Assembly: GCA_036839975.1 (NCBI GenBank)
Contig: DAISVU010000029.1
Location: forward strand, 1 to 10,397
Direction of reading: 5' to 3'
Length of the DNA: 10,397 nt
Origin: RGIG7111 sp036839975
Lineage (GTDB): Bacteria > Bacillota > Clostridia > Peptostreptococcales > Anaerovoracaceae
Shown: in pieces, positions 1 to 7,949 of the stretch
Layout: each line of letters starts with the position of its first letter
Numbering within the stretch: position 1 is the stretch's first letter
Made by a program: the position numbers and the translations under genes
The notes under the pieces: model-generated
What the model was told of the DNA's origin: nothing
The model's input: only the letters and a program-made list of their open reading frames with translations
Database searches by the model: none

Positions 1-58
1 GCATAAGGCAGCCGGGATTGGACATGAAAAGATAGCTATATAAATATGATTTAACAGA

Positions 59-136
59 TCATCTATATAAGCATAGAAACATGTAAATAGAACATATTCC
101 CTTTAATAATGCTTTATCATAATAAAAAATGAACAC
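59..136 (-). CDS. possible 25-residue peptide ORF, GTG start
   Basis: This very short frame starts at GTG (136-134) and ends at TGA (61-59). What supports it is an excellent ribosome binding site, AAGGAGGT (minus strand, 150-143), with a 6-base spacer to the GTG. The peptide begins MFIFYYDKAL and is hydrophobic, rich in Tyr, Leu and Ile, with two Cys. It lies downstream of the KTR gene terminator on the same strand, so it would need its own promoter or readthrough. It could be a leader peptide for a gene beyond the left edge, or the binding site could serve another overlapping short frame (an ATG at about 163 also opens a 19-residue frame). I do not recognise it and assign no function. Confidence 0.3.
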   Translation of the reverse strand: MFIFYYDKALLKGICSIYMFLCLYR

Positions 137-284
137 GATGATACCTCCTTTGATACCGCCATGTTTTTTCGTAAGTTATGATTGATTTTGAGTCTTCACT
201 CCCTTATTCAAGCAGAATAATATAGGCGGTTTAATATTATATATTCTATCTTTTGCATAAATGGTTCTCTCCTTAAATAAAATA

Positions 285-323
285 AGCCGGTAATTACAGT
301 TTCGTAGCTGTAAATCACCGGCT
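285..323 (-). terminator. intrinsic terminator of the KTR gene
   Basis: The arms AGCCGGTAATTACAG (285-299) and the region CTGTAA...ACCGGCT (308-323) pair almost perfectly, with one extra base in the right arm, around an 8-base loop. On the minus strand the stem is followed by TTATTTTATTT, a T-rich tract, as expected for Rho-independent termination of leftward transcription. The TGA stop of the KTR gene (317-315) lies inside the stem, so the last codons form part of the hairpin. It probably ends transcription coming from the whole cargo operon. Confidence 0.7.
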
Positions 324-515
324 CTGTGTCTTTGCATCTGGCTCTTTGATAACTGATACATTAAATTGTTTGACATTGATTAAAGATTCTTGTTTGCATT
401 TCGGACAAAACAAGGGAAAGCTTTTTAACTCTGTATCGCTTCTGATTTGCAATCGTGTTTTATTTCTGCAAACAGGGCAGAGTAACCATTGCCTTTTAAC
501 TTTTTTATTCTTCAT
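315..515 (-). CDS. cysteine-rich KTR-domain protein (Tn916 orf6-like)
   Basis: This 66-residue basic protein carries two CPxC-type knuckles, C13-P-V-C16 and C37-P-K-C40, which together look like a small zinc ribbon. The C-terminus, EPDAKTQSR, is the signature ending of the cysteine-rich KTR family as I recall it, including the small protein encoded just downstream of tet(M) in Tn916-like conjugative transposons. The function of the family is not established; nucleic-acid binding is only an inference from the zinc-ribbon pattern. The ATG at 515-513 is preceded by AGAAGGA about 7 bases upstream. The gene lies 91 bases downstream of the MATE gene on the same strand, and its stop is inside a terminator hairpin. 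Its value here is as a marker: it suggests that the upstream genes occupy the cargo position of a conjugative element. Confidence 0.85.
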   Translation of the reverse strand: MKNKKVKRQWLLCPVCRNKTRLQIRSDTELKSFPLFCPKCKQESLINVKQFNVSVIKEPDAKTQSR

Positions 516-606
516 TGCGTAATCCTTCTACGTTCATTTTATAAGCTCATATATCTTATCGTTAGATTAATCTATAAATTCATTTTTATCATCGCCATGA
601 TATAAA

Positions 607-1977
607 TTACATTGTGTCCAATACGAGCTCGCTTTGCATTTTTCTTAGAAGTCTGTATTCACGCATAAGCAGGATGACAGCGATAAAAAGGATAACTATA
701 TCGTTCAGCGGAAGAGCAAGCCATACTCCCAAGACATTCCCTCTCATCAAGACAGGAAGCAAAAGAACCATAGGAACCACCAAAACTAACTGGCGAAATA
801 CGACAATGAAACCGGCCAGTTTTGCTCGCCCAAGTGCTTGAAAATAGGTAAGTGTCATAATCAGCAGACCGTAAGTAAAAAATGCACAAAACATCAAACG
901 GTATAATGAAATTCCTGATTCAACAATATCTGATTCTGTAATAAATGCCGACAATATTTGATTTGGAAAAAGCTCAATTACGGCAAAGAATATTCCGGAA
1001 AGGACAGTAGAGCCAATAATGAAGATGTTAGTAAGCTGTTTTACTCGCGTATAATTTTTTGCCCCGTAATTCGTGCCGACAGCAGGCTGCAGACCTTGAC
1101 TCATCCCCCAAATGGGAACGAAAGCAAGCTGCATAACACGCTGAGAGGCACCCATCAATGCAATTTGCGTTTCTCCTCCATATTTTACCGCTGTATTATA
1201 CACCACTGTCATCTGTATCAACATCATGACCTGCATAAACATGGCACTGACTCCGACAGAGAGAATTTCAGGAATCAAATCTTTTGCCGGACGCACCCCA
1301 TGAAAACGAACGATAGGACTCTTTTTCAGAAAGTAAATAAGGGTGACAGTAGCTTGGAAAAACTGGGAGATAACTGTTGCAATCGCCACAGCCTGAGGTC
1401 CCCTTTCAGGAAAAATTATAATAAGGATCGGATCTAAAACGATATTTAATATCGCGCCACCGGCCATGATTACCATGGCAAGACCCATCCGACCCTCTCC
1501 ACGTATAACCATATTGGCACTTTGCATGAAGTTGACAAAAATAGAACCCAAAAATACGGTGCGCAGATATACCACACCCATCTCCAGAACAGCTCCCTCT
1601 GCACCAGAAAGACTCAGCAAAATAGGAGCAAAAGTAATTCCCGCCACCATGCTGATAGATGAAAGTAACAGCACGAGAAAAGTAAGATTTCCCATAATTC
1701 TGTTTACTGTGTCCATATCTTTTTTCCCAATGGCACGGGAAAGTACCGAGCTGGAGCCTATACCTATCAAAACGGCAATGCCATTATTGATAAGGACAAA
1801 AGGTGATGCAGCCGAAACTGCACTCATGGCAGATGTTCCCACCATCTGCCCAACATAAATTGAATCGACGAAGGCATAAAGCCCTACCACAAACTGTCCC
1901 AAAATTGCAGGAAGCGATAATGTTATCATTAGCTTCCATGGATTTTCCGTCAATAGACGCTCTCTTACATCTGTCAT
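607..1977 (-). CDS. MATE-family multidrug efflux transporter (MepA-like)
   Basis: The product, 456 residues, is a full-length MATE transporter; family members are usually 440-470 residues with 12 membrane helices in two homologous halves. The N-terminal half shows the typical ENPWKLMITLSLPAILGQ entry, the DSIYVGQ segment of helix 1, and the motif around RGEGRMGLA...NIVLDPILI. The second half has QGLQPAVGTNYGAKN and FQALGRAKLA. MATE pumps export cationic drugs, dyes or metabolites in exchange for Na+ or H+; the length and sequence style are closest to the MepA/DinF-like group found in Firmicutes. The ATG is preceded by AAAGGAG with about 9 bases between. It follows the broken hydrolase gene after 65 bases, with no clear terminator between, so it may be the last large gene of the operon or have a weak promoter of its own. 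The substrate cannot be read from sequence. Confidence 0.93.
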   Translation of the reverse strand: MTDVRERLLTENPWKLMITLSLPAILGQFVVGLYAFVDSIYVGQMVGTSAMSAVSAASPFVLINNGIAVLIGIGSSSVLSRAIGKKDMDTVNRIMGNLTFLVLLLSSISMVAGITFAPILLSLSGAEGAVLEMGVVYLRTVFLGSIFVNFMQSANMVIRGEGRMGLAMVIMAGGAILNIVLDPILIIIFPERGPQAVAIATVISQFFQATVTLIYFLKKSPIVRFHGVRPAKDLIPEILSVGVSAMFMQVMMLIQMTVVYNTAVKYGGETQIALMGASQRVMQLAFVPIWGMSQGLQPAVGTNYGAKNYTRVKQLTNIFIIGSTVLSGIFFAVIELFPNQILSAFITESDIVESGISLYRLMFCAFFTYGLLIMTLTYFQALGRAKLAGFIVVFRQLVLVVPMVLLLPVLMRGNVLGVWLALPLNDIVILFIAVILLMREYRLLRKMQSELVLDTM

Positions 1978-2042
1978 TTGTATAATCTCCTTTGTTTAAC
2001 TGTTTATCTTGAGTTTGCCTTCTCCTTCATCTTATGTGACTA

Positions 2043-3002
2043 TCAATATTGCTTAATCCAATTCAGCACAATATTTTGAAAATCTATGGGAGCTTCAGCA
2101 AACATGAAATGTCCACAATTTTTGATTTGCTGCAATTCTGAGTTTAGAAATAAACGATTGAGCTTTTGTGCTGTATCAATTGTAGTAAGAGGATGTTCGT
2201 TTTTTTCACCAACCAAAATCAGAGTTGGAATATCTAATCCCCGTACCATTGTGGAAATATCATTTTTTGCTCCACCTACATGAGCACTCACCGAATAAGA
2301 TGTTACAGTATTTGAAAAGATGTTTTTTGCTTGAGTGTTATAAAAATATCCACCAAGAAAAGCATCTATATTCTCCATATACCATTTATTTGCATCGATC
2401 TGATTTTTTGGTGGAAGTCCTGTTTTCAAAAATGCAAATGTGTTCTGTGGTTTATAATCCGTATAAACAGAAGATATTAAAACCAATCCCTCTAGTGAAG
2501 TTTCGTATTTTGCGGCATATTCCATAGCAATAAGTCCACCAAAAGAATGTGCTAAAACAATGACATTCCTATCGGGGAAAAAGTAATCTTTAATTGCCTT
2601 GCACTCGTCAGCAAACTTGCTTGTGCTGTAATATGATAATTCTTTTTTTATTTGTGAACGCCCGCATCCTCTGGCATCGTAAAATAAAAGAGGATGGTCA
2701 ATAGATAGAAATCAAAGTGAATCTTCCATGTAATCCGAAGATAAACCACTGCCTCCGGCAATCACTATAATTGGCTTTTTATCTGAATCTTCATTCAGAA
2801 GTTCAAACCAAAGTTTGAAGCCATCGATTTCTAAATAATCACCATAGTCTATTTCAAGAGCTTCCCGTTCCGCAGCAAAAGGTGGCATCGTTCGATATGA
2901 GATAAACTTACTTATACCAAAGAACAATGCCGCGATAATGCCGATAGAAATAATCCATACAACAATTTTTCTCTTTTTGCATTGTATATTTTTTGTACTC
3001 AT
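2043..3002 (-). pseudogene. alpha/beta hydrolase, interrupted by one in-frame TGA
   Basis: Read in one frame from the ATG at 3002 to the TGA at 2043, this is a 319-codon alpha/beta hydrolase with a single internal TGA at codon 97 (2714-2712). There is no frameshift: both halves and the bridge are in the same frame. Residues about 13-30 form a membrane anchor or signal segment. Then come an oxyanion-type AGGSG (82-86), YDARGCGRS (108-116), the nucleophile elbow AHSFGG with Ser153, and a C-terminal GHF with His298. At the usual acid position (G-x-x-D) there is GEKN, so Asn268 replaces Asp. The ATG overlaps the stop of the upstream ABC gene as ATGA, implying translational coupling. The hydrolase is more AT-rich than its upstream neighbours. 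Esterase, lipase or proline-iminopeptidase-like activity is possible for an intact relative. As read, only a 96-residue N-terminal piece is made, without the catalytic serine. Confidence 0.85.
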
Positions 3003-4735
3003 TCGATACTCCAGTTTCGTGCCTTGGCTTGCTCCGCAATCATGCGAGCATACCAGCCATTTTGTGCTAACAGTTGCTCATGATTTCCCTGTTCACGGAT
3101 TCTCCCCTTGTCCAGCACAAGGATTTGGTCGGCGCCGATAATCGTGTTCAGACGGTGAGCGATGACGATTACCGTTTTGTCTTTCATCAGCGCGTCCAAT
3201 GCCTTGTGAATTTCTTTTTCGTTGTCCGCATCCAGACTGGAAGTGGTTTCGTCAAGTAAAACGACGGGTGCATTTTTAATCAAAGCGCGGGCGATGGAAA
3301 TCCTTTGTTTTTCCCCTCCGGAAAGTGTATTGCCGCCTTCACCCACCATCGTATCGTAGCCGTCCGGCAGTGCGGAAATAAATTCGTGACACTGTGCCGC
3401 CTTTGCCGCTTCGACAATTTCCTTCATCGTAGCGTTCGGCTTTCCGACGCGGATATTGTTTGCAATGGTATCGTGTAGAAGATATACATCCTGAAAGACA
3501 ATAGCGATATTCTCAGCGAGTGTATCCGGCGATTGTTCTCGAATATCGCAGCCTCCGATGGTAATCGTGCCCTTCGTCACATCCCAAAACCGTGAAATCA
3601 GACTGATAATTGTGGTTTTACCGCTGCCGGACGGACCGACCAAAGCCGTGGTCGTTCCGGGTTTTACAGAAAAAGAGACATCATGTAGCACAGGAACATT
3701 TTTCTCGTATGAAAAATCTACATGAGAAAAACTGATGTCAAATGCTTTGAGCTGTACCGCATCGTCACGATACGATAGGGGCTCCTCCTGACGAGCCGCC
3801 AAGATATTTTCTGCCGCCTTACTCAAATATTTTAATTCCGGGTACAGACTGCCCAGTGTCGCCATCATGCTGGAGAGAGAAACGCCGATCATCAGAAGAG
3901 CGACCATCCGGTTTGTGTCAATCACTCCCGATTGATACAAACCGGGAGCCAAAATCAATGCGGCAGGAAGAATCAACGATGTCACAAAGCCAAAGGAAAC
4001 GGAGAACGGCATAATCGCAAGCTCCAATTTTACAGAATCTCTTTTTAAGGTGGTAAAGCTGTCATCCAATCGTTCAAATTTTTCTCCGGTCAAATTATAG
4101 AGCCTAAATGTCTTGATCCCGTTAATGTATTCCACGATTCGAGAAATCACTCGGTTGATACTCGTGCGCTGATTGCCGCCGTACTTCTGAGACATTTTTC
4201 CGCTGAGCTGCATCAAGGGAAAAGCAATTAGAATCAGCACGGTAGCAGTCAATCCGAATTGCCACGAAACCATGAAGGCAAACAAGAGCGTCAAAGCACT
4301 GAAAAACAGCACTTTAATTAAGCTTGCCAAAGAATGGGTTAAGATCTGTTCAAAGTCCGTAATATCGGTTGTCAATGTGCTCATCAGTCGTCCAATGCTG
4401 TTCTTGTTGAAATATCCGAGATTTAAGCTGCGGATATGGTCTCCGAGGAAAAGACGCTGTTGTGCCGAAATATCCGCACCCCGATATTGAACTTGTGTAT
4501 AGTTTATAGAAAAGAGGATCGCACGCACCAAAAACAGAATCCCGAGGACAATGCTGTATAAAGTCAGTTTTTCCACTGTAAAGATGCCGCCGATCAGTTC
4601 AATAATCGTCAATATCATCGTGCTGAACATCCCCATGTGAAGCAAAGCGTCCACGCAGGACAATGCAACCGGTAAATACAAAGATCTGCTGTTTTTGCCG
4701 GCGACCTGTTGAATCATTTTGAATATATACATCAT
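2999..4735 (-). CDS. ABC half-transporter 2 (permease-ATPase fusion), YbtPQ/IrtAB-like
   Basis: This is a half-size ABC protein with an N-terminal transmembrane domain (about residues 10-305) and a C-terminal nucleotide-binding domain. Visible motifs, numbered from the start chosen here, are Walker A GPSGSGKT (367-374), Q-loop Gln415, signature LSGGE (471-475), Walker B VVLLDE (491-496), D-loop SSLD and switch His527. The frame extends to an ATG at 4765, but AGGAGG (4748-4743) lies 7 bases before the ATG at 4735, and that ATG overlaps the TGA of the upstream ABC gene as ATGA, so I start there (578 residues). A second ATG follows immediately. It almost certainly forms a heterodimer with the product of 4732-6462. 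No substrate-binding protein is encoded. LSGGE in place of LSGGQ in both partners recalls IrtAB and YbtPQ, which import siderophores despite an exporter fold; drug or peptide export is the alternative. Confidence 0.93.
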   Translation of the reverse strand: MMYIFKMIQQVAGKNSRSLYLPVALSCVDALLHMGMFSTMILTIIELIGGIFTVEKLTLYSIVLGILFLVRAILFSINYTQVQYRGADISAQQRLFLGDHIRSLNLGYFNKNSIGRLMSTLTTDITDFEQILTHSLASLIKVLFFSALTLLFAFMVSWQFGLTATVLILIAFPLMQLSGKMSQKYGGNQRTSINRVISRIVEYINGIKTFRLYNLTGEKFERLDDSFTTLKRDSVKLELAIMPFSVSFGFVTSLILPAALILAPGLYQSGVIDTNRMVALLMIGVSLSSMMATLGSLYPELKYLSKAAENILAARQEEPLSYRDDAVQLKAFDISFSHVDFSYEKNVPVLHDVSFSVKPGTTTALVGPSGSGKTTIISLISRFWDVTKGTITIGGCDIREQSPDTLAENIAIVFQDVYLLHDTIANNIRVGKPNATMKEIVEAAKAAQCHEFISALPDGYDTMVGEGGNTLSGGEKQRISIARALIKNAPVVLLDETTSSLDADNEKEIHKALDALMKDKTVIVIAHRLNTIIGADQILVLDKGRIREQGNHEQLLAQNGWYARMIAEQAKARNWSIE

Positions 4736-6462
4736 ATGGCTACCTCCTGAGTATAGCTTTTCCACATATCAGCATATCGCCCGTTTTCGGACAGGAGCTC
4801 ATCATGCTTTCCTTTTTCTGAAAGCTGTCCTTCGTGGAATACGCAAATCTGATCCGCCCCGGTAATTGTATGAAGCCGATGAGCGATCATAATGGTTGTT
4901 TTCCCCTTCAACAAGTGTGACAGGGCAAGCTGGATCTTATGCTCATTTTCCAAATCTGCAAAGCTTGTTGCCTCATCAAAGATAATGATGGGCGAATCCT
5001 TTAAGATTGCTCGTGCAATACAGATACGCTGCTTCTCACCTCCGGATAATTTCACTCCGTCCTCGCCCAGCTTGGTTTGGTAGCCGTTTGGAAGACTCAT
5101 AATAAAATCATGGATTTGCGCAGCCTTAGCGGCATCCTCCACTTGTTGGCGAGTAGCATTTTTGTTTCCTATGGCGATATTCTCATGAATGCTGTCGTGC
5201 AAAGTAAAGGTTTCCTGAAAGACGAAGGATACCAAGTCCATCAGATTTTCATTTTTCAGATCCAAAATATTCTTGCCGTCGATGCAAATTTTTCCGTCGG
5301 TGACTTCCCAAAATTTGGGAATCAGCTGTGCGGCGGTCGTTTTTCCTGCTCCGGAAGCTCCCACAAAAGCGGTTAGACTGCCCGCAGGCATGGTGAGGTT
5401 GATATTTTTTAGCACGTCGGACTTATCATAGCGGAAAGTAACATTCTCAAAGCTTACGCCATGAGGCTGTGTGCGGTCTAGTGTACTGTCTCCCTCGGTC
5501 GTGCAAGGCAACTCCATGATGTCCTGTATCCGTCCCACGCCGCTCATGATCTGACTGAACATCATGGCGAGGTTTAACAAATTCAGCAAGCCGGAGAGAA
5601 ATACTATGCTCATAATCATAAAGTAAAGGTAATCTTGCTTAGGTAGTGTTCCACGGAAGTAGAGCATACCGCCCAATGGCAGTGCAAATAGGATTCCGCT
5701 TTCTACGAGAGCGACGAAAAGTCCATAGGTATAGCCCTGACTCTTGGTGCATTGCTTCCAAAAGGCGTTGTATTCATCTACGGTGCTTGCATAATCACGA
5801 TAGCTCTCTGCCGTCATATTATAGGCTTTCATAACAGGCATTCCGTTGATAAACTGCATGATTGCCGTGTTCAATTTTTCCAACAGACGATGATAGGTCG
5901 GCATTTGCTTGCCGGTAATCGCCATAGCCGTGCCTTGGATGATGAGCCCCAATATCACCGGAACCAGAAGAGATAAGGACATCGGGATATTGATTGTCAG
6001 CAGGTGAATAAAGACAATGATCGGCACGCAGATGGCTGCGGTCACATCCGGAATCTGATGAGCCAAGAATTTTTCAATCCGTTCCACATCCTCAATGATG
6101 ACTTTTTTGATTTCTCCCGAAGCATGATCTGTAAAGAATCCCAAGTTTATCTTCGCAATATGACGGCTAATTTGCACGCGAACATTGTAAAGCGTATTAA
6201 AAGCTCCAACGTGAGAAAATGTTCCCGAAATGATGGAGAAAATAAACTTCCCAAGGATCGATACTGTGGCAATCAGACCATAGTGCAGGGCATTTCCTTC
6301 ACCACCCAGCAAAACCAGAATACTTCGGTACACCATAACATAAGGCAAAAATGTACATAATGCACTGGCTATTCCAAACAACGCAGATACAAATAGATGT
6401 AATTTGTATTTCCCGGCCAGTTGCATTAGGTAAGCAGCGCCGGATTTTCTTTTCTTTTCCAT
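4732..6462 (-). CDS. ABC half-transporter 1 (permease-ATPase fusion), YbtPQ/IrtAB-like
   Basis: The 576-residue product has a six-helix transmembrane domain (about 20-310) fused to an ATPase domain: Walker A GASGAGKT (368-375), Q-loop Gln416, signature LSGGE (472-476), Walker B IIIFDE (492-497) and switch His528. The D-loop reads SFADLENE instead of the common SSLD or SALD, as often seen in one half of asymmetric pairs. The catalytic Glu497 is present, so the site is not obviously dead. The ATG has AGGAGG only 4 bases upstream, just after the EcfA stop (11 bases between the genes). It is the first of two adjacent, co-translated half transporters, which together would make one transporter in the cytoplasmic membrane. 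There is no siderophore-interaction domain at the N-terminus such as IrtA has. Assignment to the family is firm; the substrate and even the direction of transport are inferred. Confidence 0.93.
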   Translation of the reverse strand: MEKKRKSGAAYLMQLAGKYKLHLFVSALFGIASALCTFLPYVMVYRSILVLLGGEGNALHYGLIATVSILGKFIFSIISGTFSHVGAFNTLYNVRVQISRHIAKINLGFFTDHASGEIKKVIIEDVERIEKFLAHQIPDVTAAICVPIIVFIHLLTINIPMSLSLLVPVILGLIIQGTAMAITGKQMPTYHRLLEKLNTAIMQFINGMPVMKAYNMTAESYRDYASTVDEYNAFWKQCTKSQGYTYGLFVALVESGILFALPLGGMLYFRGTLPKQDYLYFMIMSIVFLSGLLNLLNLAMMFSQIMSGVGRIQDIMELPCTTEGDSTLDRTQPHGVSFENVTFRYDKSDVLKNINLTMPAGSLTAFVGASGAGKTTAAQLIPKFWEVTDGKICIDGKNILDLKNENLMDLVSFVFQETFTLHDSIHENIAIGNKNATRQQVEDAAKAAQIHDFIMSLPNGYQTKLGEDGVKLSGGEKQRICIARAILKDSPIIIFDEATSFADLENEHKIQLALSHLLKGKTTIMIAHRLHTITGADQICVFHEGQLSEKGKHDELLSENGRYADMWKSYTQEVAI

Positions 6463-6473
6463 ATTTCCTCCTG

Positions 6474-7940
6474 TTATTCCCGCATGGCAGCCATTAGCTT
6501 CGCCGCCTCCTCAATTTGAAAATCATCAATTAAAGTACCATTACGGATCACCAGAGCCCTGCTACAAGTGGCAAGAGCACATTCCAGATCGTGGGTAATC
6601 ATAAGGATGATGTGTCCCTTTGCCGCAAGTGCGTGAAGCTGCTCACTTACAGCGTGCATATTGCGACCATCCAGACCGCTGGTAGGTTCATCCAAAACAA
6701 TCACCGGAGCTTCATTCAAAAGCGCGATCGCCAAGGCAAGACGCTGTTTTTGTCCACCTGATAGGGTAGCCGGGTGACGCTCTGAGAATTCATCTAAATT
6801 CAGGAGCGCCAACAGCTTATTCGCCCGCTGCATCAAAGCGGATGTCTCCTTTTTGCCGATCAAAAGCTCATCGGTCAGACTTTCTCCAAACAGCTGACTG
6901 TCCAAATCCTGCATGATATACCAGATTAGTCCGCGTCGCTTGTTCTTTTTCATCGGTTTTTCCGCGAAACGAATCATACCTGCATCCTCCTGTAAAAGTC
7001 CGGACAGCAGTTTCCCAAGCGTACTTTTTCCCGCAGCGTTTGGACCGATTATTGCAACGATCTCTCCCGGTGCACAGGAAAACGAAACATTCGACAAGAC
7101 CGATTGAGTTCCAAAATGCTTGCACAGATTCTCCACTTTCAGTACCGGACCGGATGCAGTTTCTTTATAGATCTGTGCAGAAATCGGCAAACGTAAAAGC
7201 TCCATACCGCGAAGCCCCCACTCCGAAATCTGTTCGTAGGATAATTCCTTCATTTCCTGCGGAGTCATTATGCTGATAATTTCGCCATTATTCATATAGA
7301 CAAACCTATCCGCAATATCACGAAGATAGTAGAGTCTGTGCTCCGCAATCAGAATCGTTTTTCCTTGCTTTTTCAAAAGACGTACAAATGCAGCAAAATC
7401 CTCCGTGGCTCCCATGTCCAGATTGCCAGAGGGTTCGTCCATAACATAAATATCTGGGTCAATGGCCTCGGCGGAGGCGATTGCTACACGCTGACGCATA
7501 CCGTAGGAAAGATACCTGACCTTTTGTTCTAACAGGTTTGTAATACTCAGCGTCTCCGCTGCACCCTGAACTCTTTTTACAATTTCATCATGGGAGATAC
7601 CGTAATTTTCACAGCCGAAAGCAATTTCTCCGGCCACCTCATTGGCAAAGAATTGACTGCGTGGATCTTGAAATACATTCCCCACATATTTGCCGCGTTC
7701 CCAAGAGGGAATTTCATTCATGTTTTTTCCGAAAAGTTTGACTTCGCCACTCAATTCTCCTGTAAAAAAATATGGAATCAAACCATTTATTACGCGGGTT
7801 AGCGTACTCTTCCCACTGCCGGATGGACCTGTAAGTACAATGACCTCTCCCGGTCTTATGTTGAGATTGATATTTTTTAACTGGTCATCTGTGCTTGTAT
7901 AAGAAAAGCTGAGATTTTTTATTTCAATTGTCGGATTCAA
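6474..7940 (-). CDS. ECF transporter double ATPase (fused EcfA1-EcfA2)
   Basis: Two complete ABC ATPase domains are joined in 488 residues with no membrane segment, as in the fused energizing subunits of ECF importers. Domain 1: Walker A GPSGSGKST (38-46), FQDPRSQFF with Gln91, signature LSYGM (144-148), Walker B IYVMDE (164-169), His201. Domain 2: Walker A GPNAAGKST (299-307), MQDLDSQLF with Gln344, signature LSGGQ (393-397), Walker B VIVLDE (413-418), His450. The FQDP..QFF type Q-loop is characteristic of EcfA proteins. The signature of domain 1 is atypical (Tyr for the first Gly), while its Walker motifs and Glu are intact. The start is TTG (7940-7938), supported by GAGGTG with 5 bases between; the next in-frame Met lies inside domain 1. 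Nine bases separate it from ecfT. It would power uptake by binding EcfT and the S component encoded upstream. Confidence 0.93.
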   Translation of the reverse strand: MNPTIEIKNLSFSYTSTDDQLKNINLNIRPGEVIVLTGPSGSGKSTLTRVINGLIPYFFTGELSGEVKLFGKNMNEIPSWERGKYVGNVFQDPRSQFFANEVAGEIAFGCENYGISHDEIVKRVQGAAETLSITNLLEQKVRYLSYGMRQRVAIASAEAIDPDIYVMDEPSGNLDMGATEDFAAFVRLLKKQGKTILIAEHRLYYLRDIADRFVYMNNGEIISIMTPQEMKELSYEQISEWGLRGMELLRLPISAQIYKETASGPVLKVENLCKHFGTQSVLSNVSFSCAPGEIVAIIGPNAAGKSTLGKLLSGLLQEDAGMIRFAEKPMKKNKRRGLIWYIMQDLDSQLFGESLTDELLIGKKETSALMQRANKLLALLNLDEFSERHPATLSGGQKQRLALAIALLNEAPVIVLDEPTSGLDGRNMHAVSEQLHALAAKGHIILMITHDLECALATCSRALVIRNGTLIDDFQIEEAAKLMAAMRE

Positions 7941-7949
7941 TTTCTCACC

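Noticed and set aside
2..44. Plus-strand frame open from the left edge, ending at TAA 42-44 (HKAAGIGHEKIAI)
   Set aside because: Protein-like in flavour, and it could be the end of a convergent gene, but 13 residues at the edge with another frame also open are too little to call.
176..376. 66-residue minus-strand frame overlapping the KTR gene
   Set aside because: It runs through the terminator and overlaps the KTR gene in another frame, with no ribosome site; a shadow frame.
563..574. TAGATTAATCTA palindrome between the MATE and KTR genes
   Set aside because: A 12-bp AT-rich palindrome is easily due to chance here, and no promoter is placed around it.
958..1437. 159-residue plus-strand frame opposite the MATE gene
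   Set aside because: Low-complexity mix of His, Cys and Asn with no domain; antisense shadow of a well-supported transporter gene.
2712..2714. TGA read as tryptophan or selenocysteine in the hydrolase
   Set aside because: Neighbouring genes use TGG for Trp and TGA as stop, and no selenocysteine insertion element is apparent; mutation is simpler.
4736..4765. Upstream ATG at 4765 as start of ABC half-transporter 2
   Set aside because: It has no ribosome site, and AGGAGG lies inside the extension, 7 bases before the ATG at 4735, which overlaps the upstream stop.
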